Source: Marinococcus sp. PL1-022
GTDB taxonomy: Bacteria > Bacillota > Bacilli > Bacillales > Marinococcaceae
Assembly (NCBI RefSeq): GCF_033845285.1
Contig: NZ_JAWXCX010000001.1
Span: forward strand, 1,937,495-2,001,494
DNA length: 64,000 nt
Direction: 5' to 3'
The first letter of the stretch is position 1. Every line of letters begins with the position of its first letter. The notes beneath the pieces were generated by a model. That model searched no databases, was not told where the DNA came from, and saw only the letters and a program-made list of their open reading frames with translations. Of the stretch, positions 58,484 to 64,000 are shown in pieces. The position numbers were made by a program, and so were the translations under genes.

Positions 58484-59001
58484 TGTGTATCCTCCCATTG
58501 AATTAATCCTCTGTCTTTTAACCGCTTCATTACCAGTCGTTCTACCTTCCGGTTGATTTTTGTCAGGAAGCCGTCGTTTTGAGCTACCGGAACGACCAGC
58601 ACTGTATAAAATCCGGCCCGGTTTCCCCCGAACACGTCCGTCAGGACCTGGTCTCCTACTACCACCACTTCACGCTTTTTAAGTCCCATCCGCCTGGTCG
58701 CTTTTCGAAACGCCCGGCCCATGGGCTTTTTAGCCGAATGGATGAAATGAATACCGTTTGGCTCTGAAAATGAGCGGACACGGTGCTCGGAATTGTTGGA
58801 GACAATAGTTACCTGAAAACCCTGCTCCTGTAAAAAGAAAAACCAATCATCAAGCTCGCTTGTTATATCCGGCCGGTCCCATTCTACCAGAGTATTATCC
58901 AAATCAGTGATAATACCTTTTATATTATTCTCACGCAGATGTTCCAGATCGAGATCTAAAACACTCGGCAGGTATTCATTTGGCATAAATCGCTTAATCA
59001 A
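58480..59001 (-). CDS. yqeG: HAD-superfamily phosphatase YqeG
   Basis: 173 residues from a TTG at 59001, which has AAGGGGG eight bases ahead and gives the same length as Bacillus subtilis YqeG; the longer open frame upstream has no match. HAD motif I is DLDNTLVEWDRP (near 34), motif II SNN and motif III GDQVLTDVFGGN. First gene of the operon through rsfS. Substrate not known. Confidence 0.9.
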   Translation of the reverse strand: MIKRFMPNEYLPSVLDLDLEHLRENNIKGIITDLDNTLVEWDRPDITSELDDWFFFLQEQGFQVTIVSNNSEHRVRSFSEPNGIHFIHSAKKPMGRAFRKATRRMGLKKREVVVVGDQVLTDVFGGNRAGFYTVLVVPVAQNDGFLTKINRKVERLVMKRLKDRGLIQWEDTQ

Positions 59002-59160
59002 AATCCCGTCCCCCTTCGAGCAGGCCTGCTTTAACTTCCGGCCTGCAGCTGACTGTAATATTAGACGCACCTATTTCTTCTATTTTAACAAATCCTTATC
59101 CAAATATCGCAATAACTTAACGCCGTTTCCGTCATATGCCCATATGCCGTACAAACAGCA

Positions 59161-59189
59161 AGTATAACCGTCAGAAGCTTTTTTTTCAA
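59161..59189 (-). promoter_or_regulatory. Promoter of the yqeG-rsfS operon
   Basis: TTGAAA (59184-59189), 17 bases, TATACT (59161-59166) on the minus strand. Confidence 0.82.
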
Positions 59190-59319
59190 TTTTCTTTAGA
59201 CATGGTAATACGATATTGAAAAAAATTGTGAAATACGCCCCTGTCTCTTCCTATATATGTGTTTGAAATGATTGCTGTTTCCGGGATTCGCTTCTAATGC
59301 AAGGCGTTTAGATATACGC

Positions 59320-59325
59320 TATAAT
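59320..59325 (+). promoter_or_regulatory. Candidate -10 element of the mrp operon
   Basis: Perfect TATAAT 45 bases upstream of the mrpA start. The hexamer 17 bases ahead (ATGCAA) is a weak -35, so an activator or another sigma factor may be involved. Confidence 0.5.
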
Positions 59326-59370
59326 GTGAAAAGAATTCAGTGGCGACCGAAACTAACAAGGAGGTTCTTC

Positions 59371-61776
59371 ATGTTTACTATTTTACATCTTGCCATCATT
59401 GCGCCGTTTCTGGCTGCTGTGCTGGTGCCTCTTCTGTATAAATTTATTCCGCGTATACATACAGGATGGTTCGTACTCATCATTCCTATTATTCTTTTCA
59501 GCTATTTTTTGAGCTACCTTCCGGATGTTTCCGGCACGGGCTCCGTCATGAAAACATTCGAATGGATTCCCTCCTTAGGTGTCAATTACATTGCCTATGT
59601 GGACGGTCTCGGTCTTTTATTTGCGCTCCTGATTACAGGAATCGGAGCTCTCGTTGTTTTGTATTCCATCTATTATCTGGATAAGCATAAGGAACAGTTG
59701 AATAACTTCTATACATATCTGCTTCTTTTTATGGGTGCTATGCTCGGCCTTACGTTGTCAGATAATTTAATCGTTTTGTATACCTTTTGGGAAATTACCA
59801 GTATTTCATCGTTTCTGCTGATTTCTTATTGGTATACAAAAGAAAAATCACGCTACGGTGCGTTGAAATCACTGCTTATTACCGTTATGGGCGGCTTTGC
59901 CCTTTTAGTTGGTTTTGTACTGATCGCTTCTGTAACCGGCACCTACAGCATACGCGGCATTCTTGATGCTTCCGACCAGCTTGCCGACAGTCCGCTGTTT
60001 CTTCCGGCCATGCTTTTAATTCTGCTCGGGGCGTTTACAAAGTCTGCCCAGTTTCCATTTCACATCTGGCTGCCGGATGCGATGGAAGCCCCGACGCCGG
60101 TCAGTGCCTATCTGCACTCTGCGACAATGGTAAAGGCGGGCATTTATTTGGTGGCCCGCATGACGCCATTGTTTGCGGTCAGTGCCTATTGGTTCTGGCT
60201 TGTCACCGGCTTTGGGCTTCTTACTCTCATATGGGGATCGCTTTCAGCCATACGTCAGACCGATTTAAAAGGCATTCTTGCGTACTCTACGGTCAGTCAG
60301 CTCGGTATGATTTTGTCGATGCTCGGCGCCGGGGCTGCAGCGCTCCACTATGACAGTGTCGATAACAACGCCTATACGCTTGCGGTGGCAGCTGCTGTTT
60401 TTCATTTAATTAACCATGCCACCTACAAAGGAAGCCTGTTTATGATGGTGGGTATTATTGATCACGAAACAGGCACACGGGATATACGGCGGCTTGGAGG
60501 ACTCATGACGCTAATGCCGATTTCCTTTACAATCGCCGTAATTGGCGGCTTTTCCATGGCCGGCCTGCCGCCGTTCAATGGATTTTTAAGTAAAGAAATG
60601 TTTTTCATGTCGATGGTGGAAATTACGCACTTTCCGCAGTACGGCGCAGAATCCATTGGTATTCTGCTTCCGATTGTCGCCTGGACAGCCAGTGTTTTCA
60701 CCTTTGTTTACTGTATGATGATCGTTTTCCGGACCTTTACCGGAAAAATTCAAAAGGAAAAGCTTCCAGCCAAGCCACACGAAGCTCCGTTTGGCATGCT
60801 TTTGTCTCCCCTCATTCTCGTAGCGCTTGTCGTGTTCATCGGCTTTTTCCCGAATACGCTCGTGCCTGCGATTATTGAACCGGCCATGGCATCGATTATG
60901 CCTGAGCTTGCCCAGACAGGGTCGTTTGGGGTGGATATTTATTTCTGGCACGGCTTTACTCCTGAACTGTTTATGACTATCGGTGTCGTTCTGCTTGGTA
61001 CGGGCATTTTCCTGGCGCTGCAGAAATGGAATAAAATGCACGCTGTCTTTCCGGAAAACCGTCTGTTTAACCAGGCGTATAACCGCTCTCTTGAAGGACT
61101 CGACCGTTCTTCTCACGCCTTAATGTCCTGGCATATGACGGGGCTCGTGAGAGATTACTTTATATATATTTTCTCTTTCACTGTGGTACTGCTCCTTTTC
61201 TCTCTTTTCGGCACTGGGGCATTTACCATCGATGTTGAAAATATGGTTCCGGTGAGCCCATATGAAGCAATACTCTCTCTTGTGCTGGTGGGGTCTTCCC
61301 TCATTCTTATGTTCACCCGCTCCCGGTTGAAGGCGGTCATTTCTCTGGGCGTGCTCGGATATACGGTAGCATTGTTTTTCGTATTGTTCCGTGCCCCGGA
61401 CCTTGCCCTGACACAATTGACGATTGAGACCGTTTCAGTGACACTGTTTTTGCTTTGTTTCTACCATTTTCCGCAGATTTTCGATGCTTTGAAGGAAACG
61501 AAATTTCATACGGCCAACTTTGTCATCTCCGTTGCAGTCGGACTCACCGTCACTCTCATTGGACTTTCAGCCAGCGGCACCAGGCTGTTTCCGGCTATTT
61601 CTGATTACTTTTTGGAAAACAGCTATAAGGAAGCAGGCGGCAATAACGTCGTAAACGTTATCTTAGTAGACTTCCGGGGTTTTGATACCCTGCTTGAAAT
61701 TCTCGTTTTAGGTATTGCCTCCCTTGGGGTGTACTCCTTAATTAAATTACGGCTGGCAGGAGGTGAGAATAAATGA
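59371..61776 (+). CDS. mrpA: Na+/H+ antiporter subunit A (Mrp complex)
   Basis: 801 residues from the ATG at 59371, which follows AAGGAGG. About 21 membrane helices. The first ~500 residues are NuoL-like, with proton-path residues in FTKSAQFPFHIWLPDAMEAP (near 222) and HLINHATYKGSLF (near 343). The last part holds the MbhD/MbhE-like module (~650-800) specific to MrpA. Mrp exports Na+ using several H+ and is essential for life at high pH or salt. Overlaps mrpB by four bases. Confidence 0.96.
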   Translation: MFTILHLAIIAPFLAAVLVPLLYKFIPRIHTGWFVLIIPIILFSYFLSYLPDVSGTGSVMKTFEWIPSLGVNYIAYVDGLGLLFALLITGIGALVVLYSIYYLDKHKEQLNNFYTYLLLFMGAMLGLTLSDNLIVLYTFWEITSISSFLLISYWYTKEKSRYGALKSLLITVMGGFALLVGFVLIASVTGTYSIRGILDASDQLADSPLFLPAMLLILLGAFTKSAQFPFHIWLPDAMEAPTPVSAYLHSATMVKAGIYLVARMTPLFAVSAYWFWLVTGFGLLTLIWGSLSAIRQTDLKGILAYSTVSQLGMILSMLGAGAAALHYDSVDNNAYTLAVAAAVFHLINHATYKGSLFMMVGIIDHETGTRDIRRLGGLMTLMPISFTIAVIGGFSMAGLPPFNGFLSKEMFFMSMVEITHFPQYGAESIGILLPIVAWTASVFTFVYCMMIVFRTFTGKIQKEKLPAKPHEAPFGMLLSPLILVALVVFIGFFPNTLVPAIIEPAMASIMPELAQTGSFGVDIYFWHGFTPELFMTIGVVLLGTGIFLALQKWNKMHAVFPENRLFNQAYNRSLEGLDRSSHALMSWHMTGLVRDYFIYIFSFTVVLLLFSLFGTGAFTIDVENMVPVSPYEAILSLVLVGSSLILMFTRSRLKAVISLGVLGYTVALFFVLFRAPDLALTQLTIETVSVTLFLLCFYHFPQIFDALKETKFHTANFVISVAVGLTVTLIGLSASGTRLFPAISDYFLENSYKEAGGNNVVNVILVDFRGFDTLLEILVLGIASLGVYSLIKLRLAGGENK

Positions 61777-62195
61777 AGTATAACGACATTATCCTGCAGA
61801 CAGTAACAAAATTCATTTCATTTCTCATCTTTCTGTTTGCAGTCTATATCTTTTTCAACGGCCACCAGGAGCCCGGGGGCGGTTTTATCGGGGGACTGAT
61901 GACAAGTGCTGCTTTAGTTCTTCTTCTTCTCGCCTTTGATATGGAGACCGTCCGCCGGGCCCTGCCGATTGATTACAAAATCATGACGGCTGTCGGGCTG
62001 GTGTTTGCTGTTGGTACAGGCGTAGGCTCGTTCTTTTTCTCGGCACCGTTTCTTTCACAGACCTTCGGTTATTTTCATTTTCCCGTACTGGGTGAACTGG
62101 AGCTGACGACGACGCTCGCCTTCGACTTAGGCGTTTATCTGGTTGTTATCGGAACGGCTATGACTATTATTCAAACGATCGGAGAGGATAAATAG
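61773..62195 (+). CDS. mrpB: Na+/H+ antiporter subunit B
   Basis: 140 residues, four membrane helices, MnhB family, with NGHQEPGGGFIGGLMTSAAL near 30. The ATG overlaps the mrpA stop codon and the stop overlaps the mrpC start by one base. Confidence 0.95.
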   Translation: MKYNDIILQTVTKFISFLIFLFAVYIFFNGHQEPGGGFIGGLMTSAALVLLLLAFDMETVRRALPIDYKIMTAVGLVFAVGTGVGSFFFSAPFLSQTFGYFHFPVLGELELTTTLAFDLGVYLVVIGTAMTIIQTIGEDK

Positions 62196-62536
62196 TGGAA
62201 ATAATTATGTCTATCCTTGCCGGCTTCTTATTTACTGTCGGTTTGTATTTAATACTGACGAAAAATTTAATACGCATTATTATTGGCAGCTCAGTTTTAA
62301 GCCACGGTGCTCATCTGCTGCTTTTGACCATGGCGGGGCTGAAGACAGGAGCCCCTCCGCTGCTCGGCCTTGAAGCTGACACTTATGTAGACCCGCTTCC
62401 CCAGGCGCTGATACTGACAGCTATCGTTATCAGCTTTGGAGTAACGTCTTTTATTCTTGTTTTAGGATACCGTACGTACAAAGTGACCGGAGCGGCTGAG
62501 ACTGACCAACTGAGAGGAACTGATACTGATGAGTAA
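62195..62536 (+). CDS. mrpC: Na+/H+ antiporter subunit C
   Basis: 113 residues, three membrane helices, NuoK-like, with LIRIIIGSSVLSHGAHLLLL near 26. Start GTG with GGAGAGG ahead. Overlaps mrpD by eight bases. Confidence 0.95.
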   Translation: MEIIMSILAGFLFTVGLYLILTKNLIRIIIGSSVLSHGAHLLLLTMAGLKTGAPPLLGLEADTYVDPLPQALILTAIVISFGVTSFILVLGYRTYKVTGAAETDQLRGTDTDE

Positions 62537-64000
62537 TTGGCTGATCCTTCCGGTCCTTATCCCTCTCATCGCAGGGATCGTGGCATTGTTTTTCCCAAAG
62601 AATGTCACCGCGCAGCGCATCTGGGCATTTATTACGAGCCTGATTCTGATTGGCGTCAATATCTTTTTGCTTACGTACATATTGTCCAATGGAATCATGA
62701 CTCTTGAACTCGGCGGCTGGGAAGCTCCATTTGGCATTGTGTTTGTGGGAGATTCATTAGCAGTGCTTTTAACAACAACTACTTCCTTTGTCGCTATGCC
62801 TATTATTTATTTTTCCTTCAGCACCATTGGAGTGGAGCGGGAAAAATATTACTACTACTCCTTTTTCCAGTTTTTAATCGCCGGGGTGTCCGGGGCTTTT
62901 CTGACTGGTGATATTTTCAACCTGTTTGTCTGCTTCGAGGTTCTTCTTTTAGCCTCTTACGCTTTGATCGGCCACGGCGGTACAAAAACACAACTGAAGG
63001 AATCGTTTAACTACGTTATTGTAAACGTTGTTTCTTCCGCGTTTTTCGTTATTGGTGTTGCATATCTGTACGCTGTAACAGGCACACTGAATATGGCCCA
63101 GCTCAGTGAGCGGGTCAGCGAAGCAGGCGCTGAACCGATCATTACGGTTATTGCCATTTTGTTTTTGATCGTGTTCGGGCTAAAAGGAGCATTATTTCCT
63201 CTTTACTTCTGGCTGCCTGGATCATATTCGGTGCCTCCGACAGCCATCGGGGCGATATTTGCTGCTCTTTTGACCAAGGTCGGCATTTACAGCATTTTTA
63301 GAACCTACTCTGTTATCTTCAATGAAGACACGGCCATGACACACACCATCCTTCTCGTCCTTTCAGCGGTGACAATGATTGTTGGTGTTATCGGCGCGAT
63401 TGCTTACAGAGATGTGAAATTGATTTTAGTATACAATGTTATTGTAGCTGTCGGATTTATTCTATTCGGTGTCGCTTCACTGAACAGCGATGCGTTTATA
63501 GGTGCCATATACTACCTGCTTCATGATATTGTCATTAAAGCAGCCCTGTTTCTGATTATTGGGGCGCTGATTACTGCAGCCGGCACAAGTAAGCTCTCAG
63601 GGATGGGGGGAATTATTAAGCATCACCCGCTTCTCACCTGGATGTTTTTCATTTCCGCCCTAGCCCTTGCCGGCGTGCCGCCTCTTGGCGGTTTTCCAGG
63701 CAAGCTGATGCTTGTGGTCGGTGGTGCCGAAGCCGGTCATTACATTGTCGTAGCAGTCATGATGGTTGCAAGTCTGCTCGTACTGTATTCCGTAATACGC
63801 ATTTTCCTGCAGGGCTTTTTGGGAGAACCAATGCTTACCCACGCAGAACAGCATGGCAGCATTAAAGCGCAGATGCCTCCCATCGTATTTCTTGTAGCGC
63901 TCTCGGCATTCATGGGCTTCGGTGCCGAAATCATGTATCCATTGGTGGAAAGTGCAGCAGAAACGCTGATCAATCCCCGTGCTTATATTGAAGCTGTGTT
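62529..64000 (+). CDS. mrpD: Na+/H+ antiporter subunit D (3' end beyond window)
   Basis: 490 residues visible, so almost the whole of a usual ~495-residue MrpD. NuoN/NuoM-like proton channel subunit with about 14 membrane helices, the Glu in FNLFVCFEVLLLASYAL (near 137) and Lys in FGLKGALFPLYFWLPG (near 219). The ATG lies inside mrpC. mrpE, mrpF and mrpG should follow outside the window. Confidence 0.96.
   Translation, partial: MSNWLILPVLIPLIAGIVALFFPKNVTAQRIWAFITSLILIGVNIFLLTYILSNGIMTLELGGWEAPFGIVFVGDSLAVLLTTTTSFVAMPIIYFSFSTIGVEREKYYYYSFFQFLIAGVSGAFLTGDIFNLFVCFEVLLLASYALIGHGGTKTQLKESFNYVIVNVVSSAFFVIGVAYLYAVTGTLNMAQLSERVSEAGAEPIITVIAILFLIVFGLKGALFPLYFWLPGSYSVPPTAIGAIFAALLTKVGIYSIFRTYSVIFNEDTAMTHTILLVLSAVTMIVGVIGAIAYRDVKLILVYNVIVAVGFILFGVASLNSDAFIGAIYYLLHDIVIKAALFLIIGALITAAGTSKLSGMGGIIKHHPLLTWMFFISALALAGVPPLGGFPGKLMLVVGGAEAGHYIVVAVMMVASLLVLYSVIRIFLQGFLGEPMLTHAEQHGSIKAQMPPIVFLVALSAFMGFGAEIMYPLVESAAETLINPRAYIEAV

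Larger units (their letters stand above)
59002..59370. other. Divergent region between yqeG and mrpA
   Basis: No gene seen. It holds the yqeG promoter (59161-59189) and, for mrpA, a perfect -10 TATAAT at 59320-59325 with a poor -35. Confidence 0.65.

Overview
The window is chromosomal DNA from a low-to-moderate GC Firmicute of the family Bacillaceae. Protein sequences, Shine-Dalgarno sites, sigma-A promoters, a CIRCE element, a glycyl T-box and the gene order all match the Bacillus subtilis yqe-yqf-yqg block (sodA ... ispG-zur ... sigA-dnaG ... era ... dnaK ... lepA ... comE ... yqeG). A complete-looking start of an Mrp Na+/H+ antiporter operon, a Na+/phosphate symporter and several acidic proteins suggest a salt- or alkali-adapted relative. 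Sporulation genes that normally sit inside this block (gpr, spoIIP, yqfC, yqfD) are missing, so the organism may not form spores.

Layout. 1-1.3 kb: 5' part of sodA and a five-tRNA operon (Asn-Met-His-Ile2-Ser). 1.3-5.5 kb: DUF456 membrane protein, Na/Pi symporter, a stand-alone NfeD-like protein behind a sigma-W-type promoter, and a secreted DUF1002 protein. 5.8-10 kb: ispG, then convergent zinc uptake operon znuC-znuB-znuB-zur. 10.2-14 kb: ppx-ppk polyphosphate pair. 14-19.4 kb: nfo, cshB, ispH, nif3-like gene, trmK. 19.4-27.9 kb: the macromolecular synthesis group glyQ-glyS-ccpN-ppsR-yaiI-dnaG-sigA, led by a glycine T-box. 27.9-31.9 kb: phoH-ybeY-dgkA-cdd-era-recO. 32-35 kb: nfeD-floA plus a membrane protein of unknown function, behind a second sigma-W-type promoter. 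35.2-44.7 kb: rpsU-yqeY, then the heat-shock operon hrcA-grpE-dnaK-dnaJ-prmA-rsmE-mtaB-deoC with CIRCE. 44.7-49.3 kb: hemW, lepA, divergent rpsT, holA. 49.4-53.8 kb: comEA and comEC with metY between them in place of comEB. 53.9-59 kb: yqeG-yqeH-aroE-yhbY-nadD-yqeK-rsfS operon and yqeM. 59.4-64 kb: mrpA-mrpB-mrpC-mrpD (mrpD runs off the end).

The genes are mostly housekeeping: translation and ribosome assembly (era, ybeY, yqeH, yhbY, rsfS, lepA, rpsU, rpsT, prmA, rsmE, trmK), replication and transcription (dnaG, holA, sigA), proteostasis, isoprenoid synthesis (ispG, ispH), zinc and sodium homeostasis, and envelope stress. I saw no insertion sequence, prophage, CRISPR array or defence island, and nothing that I would call a wholly new system. 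The observations most worth checking are the two exact sigma-W-type promoters that each drive an NfeD gene, the absence of a normal start codon for ccpN, the missing sporulation and pgpH genes, and the zinc operon with two permeases and no binding protein.
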